Positions 1 through 6,544 of a stretch of DNA of 12,337 bases are shown here, piece after piece. The stretch is taken from positions 1-12,337 of the forward strand of contig JAUPLM010000242.1 in the NCBI GenBank assembly GCA_030836965.1, written 5' to 3'. The position numbers and the translations under genes are program-made. Positions within the stretch are counted from its first letter, which is position 1. The number at the start of each line of letters is the position of its first letter. The notes under the pieces were generated by a model, which saw only the letters and a list, made by a program, of their open reading frames with translations, was not told the origin of the DNA and did not search any database. Source of the DNA: Thermodesulfobacteriota bacterium. GTDB lineage: Bacteria; Desulfobacterota; Desulfobacteria; Desulfobacterales; RPRI01.

Positions 1-1281
1 CTTGCCCAGGTTCCTGAACCGAAGCGGATTCTTATTATATCCGCTGAGGGCGGTATAATGGAAGAGCTGATAAAATACCGTCCGGAAACGGTCGATTATA
101 TTGAACTGGATCCAGATGTATCGGAAGTATTATTCCTCTTCGGCCTGATTAAAAAAATCCCTGGCCTTAACGTAATTAATCAGGACGGACGAACATATCT
201 TGCAAATACGGACAAATACTACGACGCAATCATACTGAACCTGCCTGAACCCGAAACGTACCAGATCAACAGGTTTTATACGGACAGTTTTTATGATACC
301 GCAAGGAAACGCCTCTCTCCCGGCGGCATTTTAAGCTTTTCAATGGAAGGATATGATAATTATCTTGCAGAGCCGCAACGCCAAAAAATCTCTTCCGTTT
401 ACAATACATTATCAAAACATTTTACCAATATACTTCTTCTTCCCGGACAAAAGATCTATTTTCTTGCATCGGGACTTCCGATCAGTTCAGATATCCCGGC
501 ATCCCTTGACAGAAAAGGGATAGAAACCGACTATATCAGCAATTATTACTACGGCAACCTAACACAAGAGCGGATCGGCCGTTTAAGTGAACTCATAGAT
601 AAATCATCACCTGTAAATACCGATATATACCCGCAACTCATGCGTCTTATGTTTTCACAATGGTTTGCGAAATTCTCAACATCCCCTCTTGTCTTTATTC
701 TGATTATATCGGTGCTGTGCATTATATACATGATAAGGATAAGAAGAGAGGAATTCGTGCTGTTTTCAACCGGGTGCATGGCAATGGGGTCTGAAATTCT
801 TGTCATATTCGCTTTCCAGATATTTTTCGGATACATCTATATTAAAATCGGCCTTATAATTACCGTTTTTCTTGCCGGGCTGCTGCCGGGGGCATGGATA
901 GGAAGCAGGACCGGAAATAAATACGGTGATAATAAAAGAATACCTCTTGTAATAACAGACGGTATCCTTATATTTTTAACAGGACTTCTGATTCTGGGTT
1001 TCGTATACGGAGAAGGCAGGATCCCATTGTATGTATTTCTTGCGTATGGTTTTATTATATCGATGACATGCGGATATCAATTCCCGGCAGCCTTAAAACT
1101 GACAGGAGACAACAACCGGTCCGTTACAAGACTCTTTTCAGCCGATCTGATCGGAGCGGCCGCAGGTACGCTTCTTATAAGCGTGGCGGTCATTCCGTAT
1201 TTAGGCATCATCTGGGCCGCAACAGGATTGATCGGCCTGAAACTTATCAGTTTAACTATAATGGCGGCAAAGCATGAATAA
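1..1281 (+). CDS. Membrane protein with spermidine-synthase-like domain, 5'-partial
   Basis: The reading frame is open from the first base, so the ATG at 58 is internal and the true N-terminus is outside the window. The visible N-terminal ~190 residues resemble the Rossmann domain of spermidine synthase (SpeE): a beta strand plus glycine loop (ILIISAEGGIMEEL), the acidic IELDP motif, DGRTYL, and YYDAIIL followed by FYTDSFYDTARKRLSPGG. About six or seven hydrophobic segments follow from roughly visible residue 229 to the end, including FSADLIGAAAGTLL, typical of fused MFS/spermidine-synthase proteins. The family usually also has N-terminal membrane helices, which would lie upstream. Two signature sites are altered: the GGGDGG-type loop is SAEGG, and the catalytic D-S/T-S/T-D-P motif reads NLPEP. 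The ribose-binding acid of IELDP and the Asp of DGR are kept. I infer that it may bind a nucleoside or SAM-like ligand but is unlikely to be a normal aminopropyltransferase. It ends 8 nt inside the next gene, so the two are probably translationally coupled. Confidence 0.8.
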   Translation, partial: LAQVPEPKRILIISAEGGIMEELIKYRPETVDYIELDPDVSEVLFLFGLIKKIPGLNVINQDGRTYLANTDKYYDAIILNLPEPETYQINRFYTDSFYDTARKRLSPGGILSFSMEGYDNYLAEPQRQKISSVYNTLSKHFTNILLLPGQKIYFLASGLPISSDIPASLDRKGIETDYISNYYYGNLTQERIGRLSELIDKSSPVNTDIYPQLMRLMFSQWFAKFSTSPLVFILIISVLCIIYMIRIRREEFVLFSTGCMAMGSEILVIFAFQIFFGYIYIKIGLIITVFLAGLLPGAWIGSRTGNKYGDNKRIPLVITDGILIFLTGLLILGFVYGEGRIPLYVFLAYGFIISMTCGYQFPAALKLTGDNNRSVTRLFSADLIGAAAGTLLISVAVIPYLGIIWAATGLIGLKLISLTIMAAKHE

Positions 1282-2464
1282 ATTAAGCAGGAGACAATTT
1301 CTTTACGGTACGGCGCTGATTTTATCAACGCCGGGATCTTCGTTCGCTCTCTGGCCATCAGGTGAAAAGAAGGAAATCCTGCCGGGTCAGGGTAATATAA
1401 GGGGAGAGATAGAAAGAGATGCTCCGGATAAGCCGTGGAAATGGTCTCATGAGGGATTCCACTATAAAAAGCTTGCCAATAAGAATGTAATATGCGGCAT
1501 ATGCCCCCACAGGTGTCAATTATCTCCTGGCGACCGGAGCGTTTGCCGATCCAGGGTCAACATAGACGGGACGCTTTACAGCCTTTCCTACGGAAATCCA
1601 TGCACCAGAAATGTCGATCCAATTGAAAAAAAACCGCTTTTTCATTTCAAACCCCGGACAAAAGCGTTTTCGCTTGCAGCTGCTGGATGCAATTTCCGTT
1701 GTCTCAATTGCCAGAACTGGGAAATATCACAGGCCAAACCGGATGAGGTACGCCACAGCGAACTTTTTCCGGAAGATGCCGTAAGGGTCGCATTGGAAAC
1801 CAGGGCGGAATCAATTGCATACACATATTCGGAACCGATTTCATTTTTCGAATATATGATCGATATAGCCCGTCTTGCAAAAGAGAAAGGCCTTTCAAAT
1901 CTTTGGATATCAAATGGTTACATAAATAAAGAGCCTCTGCTTGAACTATGCAGATATATTGACGGCGCGAATGTTAACATCAAATCCTTCAGTGACGCTA
2001 TATACAGAAAGCTGAACGGAGGAAGACTCGAGCCTGTTTTGAATACATTCAGGACATTAAACGACAGAGGCATCCACTTCGAAATGACCAATCTCGTCGT
2101 ACCGGGTTATGTCGATGATCCTGATATGGTAAAACGGATGTGCGAATGGATTCTTACCGATCTCGGGCCGGATCATCCTCTCCATTTCCTGCGGTTTACT
2201 CCCCAGTACAAGCTTGACAGGCTTCCGCCTACCCCCGTATCGACTCTCGAAAAATTCCGGAGTATCGCGATGAAGGCAGGAATTCGCTATGCCTACGTGG
2301 GTAATGTTCCCAATCATGAAGGGACGAATACATACTGCCATAACTGCAAAAAATTAATTATAGAACGAAGGGGATACCAGGTGCCTGAATACAATCTTAC
2401 CGGAAACAGATGTAAATTCTGCAAAACCGTAATACCGGGGGTATGGGAAAAGGTTGAGGTATGA
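1274..2464 (+). CDS. AmmeMemoRadiSam-system-type radical SAM protein with Tat signal
   Basis: 396 residues. The N-terminus SRRQFLYGTALILSTPG (residues 5-21) looks like a twin-arginine signal, with a hydrophobic stretch after the RR pair. A Cys-rich segment follows (CGICPHRC, C74-C81, plus C91 and C110). The radical SAM signature CxxxCxxC is at C139, C143 and C146 (CNFRCLNCQNWE) and would ligate a 4Fe-4S cluster that cleaves SAM. The C-terminus carries a zinc-ribbon-like CHNC...CKFC pair (C355, C358, C380, C383) and ends IPGVWE, as in the AmmeMemoRadiSam radical SAM family (the group related to pyruvate-formate-lyase-activating enzymes). In that system it co-occurs with Memo and AMMECR1 proteins; the reaction is not, to my knowledge, firmly established. 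Neither partner is visible here. The start overlaps the previous gene by 8 nt, with a weak GGCGG 6 nt upstream, and the stop overlaps the next start (ATGA). The Tat-like leader is odd for a SAM-dependent enzyme. Confidence 0.87.
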   Translation: MNKLSRRQFLYGTALILSTPGSSFALWPSGEKKEILPGQGNIRGEIERDAPDKPWKWSHEGFHYKKLANKNVICGICPHRCQLSPGDRSVCRSRVNIDGTLYSLSYGNPCTRNVDPIEKKPLFHFKPRTKAFSLAAAGCNFRCLNCQNWEISQAKPDEVRHSELFPEDAVRVALETRAESIAYTYSEPISFFEYMIDIARLAKEKGLSNLWISNGYINKEPLLELCRYIDGANVNIKSFSDAIYRKLNGGRLEPVLNTFRTLNDRGIHFEMTNLVVPGYVDDPDMVKRMCEWILTDLGPDHPLHFLRFTPQYKLDRLPPTPVSTLEKFRSIAMKAGIRYAYVGNVPNHEGTNTYCHNCKKLIIERRGYQVPEYNLTGNRCKFCKTVIPGVWEKVEV

Positions 2465-2934
2465 AGCATAAATCTATGTCTGAAATAAGGCAAAAAACAG
2501 TCGAAGGATTAAAAAAAGGCGACACATTCACCGTCAAACGCAGCTTTACAAAAAAAGATACGGAATATTTTGGGAATATTACAAAAGATTATAATCCGGT
2601 CCACTATGACAGTCGCTTTACGGAGGCAAAAAAATTAAACGGGCTCATCTGCCACGGGCTGCTTGTCGCTAGCCTGATAACTGAAATCGGAGGGCAGATA
2701 GGATGGCTTGCATCAGGTATGGACTTTCGCTTCAAAAAACCGGTATATTTCGGAGACACCATAACCTGCTCGTTTACGATAACCGAAATTAATGAAAAAG
2801 GAAAAGCGAGAGGTGAAGCGGTTTACTATAATCAGGACGGCATTATTGTACTGGAGGCTTTTCTGCGAGGTATAATCCCGGGTCCGGAAGAAAGGCATGT
2901 GCTAAAAACCGTGATGGTAGAAGGTAATAAATAA
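2461..2934 (+). CDS. MaoC-like hot-dog fold dehydratase / (R)-enoyl-CoA hydratase
   Basis: 157 residues, normal for a single-domain MaoC/PhaJ-type hydratase. The catalytic motif D-x-N-P-x-H is present as DYNPVH (D43, N45, P46, H48), followed by the conserved CHGLLVASL (about residues 64-72) and a strand DFRFKKPVYFGDTI that forms the acyl-CoA tunnel in this family. The enzyme would add water to a trans-2-enoyl-CoA, giving a 3-hydroxyacyl-CoA, in the cytoplasm. The exact substrate cannot be read from the sequence. Its ATG overlaps the stop of the radical SAM gene as ATGA, with AAAAGG about 7 nt upstream, so it is translationally coupled and the last gene of this operon. About 41 bp separate its stop from the convergent SHOCT gene; I see no clear hairpin terminator there. 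Confidence 0.85.
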   Translation: MKHKSMSEIRQKTVEGLKKGDTFTVKRSFTKKDTEYFGNITKDYNPVHYDSRFTEAKKLNGLICHGLLVASLITEIGGQIGWLASGMDFRFKKPVYFGDTITCSFTITEINEKGKARGEAVYYNQDGIIVLEAFLRGIIPGPEERHVLKTVMVEGNK

Positions 2935-2975
2935 GTCAATATCCGCTGAAAGTGTGTATTTTATATATCAAGAGG

Positions 2976-3164
2976 TCATCTTCTCAAATCATTTTTCATT
3001 CTTTCAAATTCTTCTTTTGTTATTTCTCCTTTTGCATACCGCTTTTGTAAAATTTCAACCGCGCTTTCGGTGTATGGACCTTCATAATGTCCTGGTCTTC
3101 TTGAACGGAACAAGGCATAGATAATGATTCCGATCAGAATTATGATTATCCATATTCTCAGCAT
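2976..3164 (-). CDS. Small single-pass membrane protein with SHOCT domain
   Basis: 62 residues. Residues 2-19 (LRIWIIIILIGIIIYALF) form one transmembrane helix, followed by a basic RSRRPG stop-transfer stretch. The C-terminus ILQKRYAKGEITKEEFERMKNDL is a textbook SHOCT (short C-terminal domain) motif: a two-helix unit of about 30 residues with the conserved RYAKGEIT-EEF core. SHOCT domains are thought to mediate oligomerisation or protein contact; no enzyme activity is expected. The start codon overlaps the stop of the asparaginase-domain gene by one base (TAATG), with AAGAGGG 9 nt upstream inside that gene. It is the last gene of the leftward acpP-fabF-plsC block. Its role is unknown. Confidence 0.85.
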   Translation of the reverse strand: MLRIWIIIILIGIIIYALFRSRRPGHYEGPYTESAVEILQKRYAKGEITKEEFERMKNDLRR

Positions 3165-3655
3165 TAATTTATTCCCTCTTCAAATACCCCGGTCTTTTTA
3201 TTTTTCCTGACATTATCCCAGTTAAAATACTTCCCGTTCATGACTATATAAACGCCATGCGGAAGAGTCTGAACAAAGGCAAGAGCGCTTCCCAGATTAA
3301 ATAACCCATCGGAACTTCCGAATTTGTAAGGTATCATTGCTCCCGTCAGAACAATTGTTTTGTTCTTAACTGAAGATGCAATGACTCTTGCGGTTTTAAC
3401 CATCGTATCGGTACCATGGGTTATAACTATCTTATTTTCATCAGCGCTGCTGCAGTTTTCAAGGATGATTTCCCTGTCTGAATCCGACATATCAAGGCTG
3501 TCTATCATCATCAGGGTTTTTATATCAAACTCCAGCCTGCACCGCCCCAGTTTCAGCATTTCGTGAAGATGTGTTTCCTTAAAAAACAGTTCTCCGTTGA
3601 GTTCATTATATTCCTTATCAAAGGTCCCGCCTGTTACAAAAATTTTTATTCTCAT
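3164..3655 (-). CDS. Stand-alone asparaginase N-terminal-domain protein
   Basis: 163 residues from the ATG at 3655. An in-frame start 10 codons earlier (3685) exists, but the ATG at 3655 overlaps the upstream gene's TGA as ATGA and begins directly with MRIKIFVTGGTFD, so I chose it. It matches the N-terminal domain of L-asparaginase (AnsA/AnsB family). The first catalytic Thr is in TGGT (T11), the second triad is HGTDTM (T82, D83) with K99 in NKTIVLTGAM, and the region ends with SSDGLFNLGSAL and VYIVMNG. Full-length type I/II enzymes are about 330 residues with a C-terminal domain; that domain is absent and the ORF ends cleanly. Short versions of this kind exist as a family, so this is not obviously a truncated pseudogene. 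It could hydrolyse asparagine or another amide, or bind without catalysis. It is coupled to PlsC upstream and SHOCT downstream. Confidence 0.82.
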   Translation of the reverse strand: MRIKIFVTGGTFDKEYNELNGELFFKETHLHEMLKLGRCRLEFDIKTLMMIDSLDMSDSDREIILENCSSADENKIVITHGTDTMVKTARVIASSVKNKTIVLTGAMIPYKFGSSDGLFNLGSALAFVQTLPHGVYIVMNGKYFNWDNVRKNKKTGVFEEGIN

Positions 3656-4473
3656 ATATATCCCGCTTCGACCGTGCCTCCCCATTTTTTCAGATTATCA
3701 ACAATGAATTGAACAATTATCCTATGGGTTTCCCCGCCATTATTTTTTACTTCAAGAGACTTTCCGAATTCAATATAAATTGTTTTACCGGGGTCCACCG
3801 GCCCCATGTCCTTGATAAGCCGTCCATTTCCCTGAAAATCGGTCTTTAAAGCAATCGGAACAACAGGCACACCCGCCCTTCGCGCGAGCTTTACGCCCAG
3901 AGAATTGAAAGCAGCCGGATTGAAAACCGCGCTCCTCGTGGCCTGGGGAAAGATTACCACGGAATAACCGTTTTTAATGTATTCTTCTCCCTCTGAAAGA
4001 ACTTTAAACAGGTCTTCCCTCGGATTCTTTCTGCATACCGTTATTGGTTTGATTGCTTTCATTATTGATCCTAAAACCGGATAATCAAGAAGTTCTTCTT
4101 TTGCCACAAAAGTCAGCCTGTTGAATGAAAGTAGAATGGAAGGTATTATAAAGGTATCGATCATACTCATATGATTTGAAATATATACGACCGGCCCCTT
4201 AATTGCAGAAACGTGAGCAAGGCCGGTCACATTAAGCGTACCACCGGCCGATTCAATAATTTTAACTATCTCGTAAGCCGACCATCTCCATCTCTCCTGG
4301 TCATATTTCCCGATACGGGCAAAAAGACTATCTCTTATAATATGATCGATAAGCCTGACATAATATATAAAAGCAGGCCATCCGGGCAGTAGATCAATCA
4401 ATACCCGTTTTTTCCGAAGACTATTATAAGCGTCTTCAGATTTAATTATACGTGTAAACTCTTCTATATTCAT
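3652..4473 (-). CDS. PlsC-type 1-acyl-sn-glycerol-3-phosphate acyltransferase family protein
   Basis: 273 residues. The acyltransferase motif I NHxxxxD is NHMSMIDTF (H101, D106), the catalytic His-Asp pair of LPLAT enzymes. Motif II resembles VAKEELLDYPVLG (residues 123-135), and motif III, normally FPEGTRS, is FPQATRS (175-181). Motif IV is GVPVVPIAL (201-209). About 90 residues precede motif I, with a short hydrophobic stretch (LLPGWPAFIYYV) that may attach to the membrane. The enzyme would transfer an acyl chain from acyl-ACP or acyl-CoA to a lysophospholipid at the inner membrane face, which fits the upstream acpP and fabF. The Glu-Gly to Gln-Ala change in motif III makes the acceptor uncertain. 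No clear Shine-Dalgarno is visible before the ATG. A gap of 94 bp separates it from fabF. Confidence 0.83.
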   Translation of the reverse strand: MNIEEFTRIIKSEDAYNSLRKKRVLIDLLPGWPAFIYYVRLIDHIIRDSLFARIGKYDQERWRWSAYEIVKIIESAGGTLNVTGLAHVSAIKGPVVYISNHMSMIDTFIIPSILLSFNRLTFVAKEELLDYPVLGSIMKAIKPITVCRKNPREDLFKVLSEGEEYIKNGYSVVIFPQATRSAVFNPAAFNSLGVKLARRAGVPVVPIALKTDFQGNGRLIKDMGPVDPGKTIYIEFGKSLEVKNNGGETHRIIVQFIVDNLKKWGGTVEAGYI

Positions 4474-4500
4474 CCGAAATAAATATTCAGGTTATTTAGA

Positions 4501-4517
4501 CTGAAGGCTGAAGGCTG
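4501..4517. repeat. Short tandem repeat in the fabF-plsC gap
   Basis: Two exact copies of the heptamer CTGAAGG followed by a partial third (CTG) lie in the 94-bp gap between plsC and fabF. The rest of this gap shows no gene. On the - strand, GGCTGT and ACAGCC could pair across a loop of about 33 nt, but no T-run follows, so I do not call a terminator. Confidence 0.4.
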
Positions 4518-4567
4518 TCTCATCTGAAACATCGGACGGCAAACTGATTGCACAGCCCTGCGTGATA

Positions 4568-5809
4568 TCAGGGACGGTATTTTTTCAGAACAAGAGCGGC
4601 ATTTGTGCCCCCGAATCCGAAAGAGTTGGTCATCGCTGTTTCCAAATCCGCCTTACGCGCAATATTCGGAACATAATCAAGATCGCACTCTGTGTCGGAA
4701 TTATCCAGGTTTATGGTTGGCGGAATTATGCCGTCATGAATTGCAAGAGCCGTAAAAACGGTCTCGATACCCCCTGCGCCGCCAAGAAGATGTCCGGTCA
4801 TCGATTTTGTCGAACTGATCGGTATAGTATGAGCCTTATCTCCGAAAACCGATTTAATTGCTCTTGTTTCATATAAATCATTTAGCTGAGTCGATGTGCC
4901 ATGCGCATTTATGTAATCAACTCTCCCCGACGTTATGCCTGCATCATCAAGCGCGGATTTCATGCATCTTGCCGCGCCTTCCCCGTCAGGAGGAGGCGAT
5001 GTCATATGATATCCGTCCCCTGTCATTCCATACCCGCAAACTTCCGCATAAATATGCGCTCCTCTTTCAAGCGCCCCCGTGAGTGTTTCAAGGAGAATTA
5101 TACCGCTTCCCTCTCCCACGACAAAACCGTCACGATCCCTGTCAAAAGGGCGTGACGCCTTTTGCGGATCATTGTTGCGGGTGGAAAGAGCTTTCATGGC
5201 GCTGAAGCCGGCGATGCAGGTAGCGGTTATGACAGCCTCTACACCGCCTGTTATCATGGCATCTGCATCTCCGTTACTGATCGCCCTGAATGATTCTCCC
5301 ACAGCGTGCGTTCCGGCCGCACAGGCGGTTGCAATCGATGCATTTGGACCCTTGGCTCCGAAGAGAATTGAAATCATTCCCGGAGCCATGTTGCCAATCA
5401 TAAGGGGAATAAAAAAAGGACTTACCCGGCCGGGACCCTTACGGTTTATATCAAGAATTGTTTTTTCCATCAAGCCAAGCCCGCCGAGGCCGCATCCTGT
5501 TATAACGCCAATTCTGTCATAATTTGATTTATCGATCACAAAACCGGAATCTTCAAGAGCCATGCGGGCTGCAGCAACGGCATAGGCAATAAAGAGTTCC
5601 GAGCGCTGCGCATCCTTTTTTGACATAAAGTCTTCGGATCTGAATCCCTTGACTTCACCTGCAATTTTTGTATTAAATCCGGATGTATCAAATCTTGTTA
5701 TCTCGGTAATTCCCGACACACCGGCGCATAAGGCCGGCCAGGTCTCCTTAACTCCGATTCCAAGGGGTGTAACCAGTCCAACTCCCGTTATAACAACACG
5801 CCTGCTCAA
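4568..5809 (-). CDS. fabF: Beta-ketoacyl-ACP synthase II
   Basis: 413 residues, the normal FabF length. It begins RRVVITGVGLVTPLG as in the family. The catalytic Cys-His-His triad is complete: C163 in ATACAAGTHAVG, H303 in NAHGTSTQLND and H340 in TGHLLGGAGG, with K335 in STKSMTGH; this numbering agrees with E. coli FabF. The glycine-rich end NSFGFGGTNAAL is also intact. The enzyme condenses malonyl-ACP with a growing acyl-ACP in cytoplasmic fatty-acid elongation. The start codon is TTG at 5809, chosen because AAGGAGG lies 5 nt upstream and the next codons begin the conserved strand. acpP lies 89 bp upstream on the same strand, the usual acpP-fabF pair. fabD and fabG are not in the window. Confidence 0.96.
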   Translation of the reverse strand: MSRRVVITGVGLVTPLGIGVKETWPALCAGVSGITEITRFDTSGFNTKIAGEVKGFRSEDFMSKKDAQRSELFIAYAVAAARMALEDSGFVIDKSNYDRIGVITGCGLGGLGLMEKTILDINRKGPGRVSPFFIPLMIGNMAPGMISILFGAKGPNASIATACAAGTHAVGESFRAISNGDADAMITGGVEAVITATCIAGFSAMKALSTRNNDPQKASRPFDRDRDGFVVGEGSGIILLETLTGALERGAHIYAEVCGYGMTGDGYHMTSPPPDGEGAARCMKSALDDAGITSGRVDYINAHGTSTQLNDLYETRAIKSVFGDKAHTIPISSTKSMTGHLLGGAGGIETVFTALAIHDGIIPPTINLDNSDTECDLDYVPNIARKADLETAMTNSFGFGGTNAALVLKKYRP

Positions 5810-5814
5810 TTATT

Positions 5815-5821
5815 CCTCCTT
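5815..5821 (-). promoter_or_regulatory. Strong Shine-Dalgarno for the TTG start of fabF
   Basis: On the - strand the sequence AAGGAGG ends 5 nt before the TTG codon. It is close to a perfect anti-16S match and decides the non-ATG start of fabF. A strong site paired with a weak start codon may set a fixed FabF:ACP ratio; this is inference. Confidence 0.8.
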
Positions 5822-5898
5822 CTTGTTATTAATAATACAGTCATCCGGGGCAGTTTAACATTTACCGCAACTTCAAAAACTTCAGATATCAGATTTAT

Positions 5899-6126
5899 TT
5901 AATGAGCATTTATAAAATCAATTACATCTTTGACTTTGACAAGCTTTTCAGCAGCTTCATCTGAAATATCCATTTCGAACTCCTCTTCCATCGTCATTAT
6001 AAGTTCGACCAGATCAAGAGAATCAGCGCCAAGATCATCGATAAAAGAAGCTTCAGGAACAACTTTTTCAATCTCAACACCCAGTTTTTCAGAGATAATT
6101 TTTTTTACTTTATTTTCAATCGACAT
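5899..6126 (-). CDS. acpP: Acyl carrier protein
   Basis: 75 residues, highly acidic, the normal ACP size. The phosphopantetheine attachment motif is [10 protein letters not shown] with S36 as the modified serine. Helix II continues as [20 protein letters not shown], and the end is [11 protein letters not shown], all typical of type II fatty-acid ACP. It carries acyl chains between FabF and the other cytoplasmic fatty-acid enzymes and can donate acyl groups to PlsC-type enzymes, one of which lies downstream. AAAGGAGT is 9 nt before the ATG. The leader upstream has two hairpins (6156-6174 and 6184-6197), and a weak promoter match lies at 6200-6228. Confidence 0.96.
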   Translation of the reverse strand: MSIENKVKKIISEKLGVEIEKVVPEASFIDDLGADSLDLVELIMTMEEEFEMDISDEAAEKLVKVKDVIDFINAH

Positions 6127-6155
6127 CGATTCAAACTCCTTTCAATTTCCATCTT

Positions 6156-6174
6156 GCACCCCTCAGGAGGGTGC
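6156..6174 (-). promoter_or_regulatory. Hairpin in presumed acpP leader (proximal)
   Basis: GCACCC and GGGTGC form a perfect 6-bp GC-rich stem with a 7-nt loop, about 30-48 nt before the acpP ATG. There is no T-run after it on the - strand, so it is not a typical terminator. It may stabilise the highly expressed acpP mRNA or modulate its expression; this is inference. Confidence 0.45.
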
Positions 6175-6183
6175 TGAAATATG

Positions 6184-6197
6184 TCCCGTTACCGGGA
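6184..6197 (-). promoter_or_regulatory. Hairpin / dyad in presumed acpP leader (distal)
   Basis: TCCCG-TTAC-CGGGA is a perfect 5-bp inverted repeat with a 4-nt loop (a sixth pair would be G-U). It lies just after the candidate -10 box, so it could be either an operator at the transcription start or the 5' end of the mRNA leader. Confidence 0.4.
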
Positions 6198-6199
6198 TT

Positions 6200-6228
6200 A
6201 AAATACCTTATCTTTTAAGAATTCATAA
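6200..6228 (-). promoter_or_regulatory. Candidate promoter for acpP
   Basis: On the - strand, TTATGA (6223-6228) and TATTTT (6200-6205) are separated by 17 bp, an acceptable sigma-70 layout with weak boxes. It is the best match I see upstream of acpP; the call rests only on consensus and spacing. Confidence 0.3.
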
Positions 6229-6544
6229 GCTATTATGTTAATAATGTAATATTGTTGATAATATCAGTATGCCAAATACTCATATGAGTTGGCTGCTCCT
6301 AGTAATTTAATTAAGTTTTAATGTCAAGTTATATTATTTTTATTGTGTGGACATGAAATGTAATGATATTTGAAATTATATGGCAGGAAATAACGATATA
6401 ATAATCTGAAATATATCTATATTATATCATTATTAAATAATGTGCTAATTACTAATACATGGAAATTTATAAAAAGTCATATTTTTTATTTCTTTTCTTC
6501 GGACTGTTCGCTGTTTAATAGAAATAACAATGGATTACATTTTC

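Larger units (their letters stand above)
6127..6544. other. 418-bp intergenic region upstream of acpP, strongly AT-rich in its right part
   Basis: I see no gene here. The left part (6127-6240) is the presumed acpP leader and promoter. The right part (about 6241-6540) is visibly AT-rich and has several dyads: TGATA-A-TATCA (6256-6266), AGTAT-5-ATACT (6266-6280), the perfect 12-mer ACTCATATGAGT (6278-6289), GATATAATA with its complement (6395-6403 and 6420-6428), and CATTATT-A-AATAATG (6428-6442). No convincing GC-rich terminator for the His-rich gene that ends at 6545 is present. Confidence 0.7.

Noticed and set aside
549..836. 95-codon - strand ORF inside the spermidine-synthase-like gene
   Set aside because: Shadow of a conserved coding frame; no start signal or motif.
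3656..3685. Upstream in-frame start for the asparaginase-domain gene
   Set aside because: The extra ten residues (MGRHGRSGIY) lie inside the end of plsC and are not family-like; the ATGA overlap at 3652-3655 gives a better start.
4499..4567. Possible terminator between fabF and plsC on the - strand
   Set aside because: GGCTGT/ACAGCC pairing has a loop of about 33 nt and no T-run, so it does not fit an intrinsic terminator.
5079..5522. 147-codon + strand ORF inside fabF
   Set aside because: It lies wholly antisense to a fully conserved FabF with all catalytic residues; no domain, no ribosome site, and composition typical of a shadow frame.
5826..5835. TTATTAATAA palindrome between acpP and fabF
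   Set aside because: A 10-bp AT-only palindrome is expected by chance and lies just upstream of the fabF ribosome site with no paired element.
6395..6428. AT-only 9-bp inverted repeat considered as terminator of the His-rich gene
   Set aside because: It is over 100 bp downstream of the stop, has no GC pairs beyond the ends and no T-run on the - strand; likely chance in AT-rich DNA.
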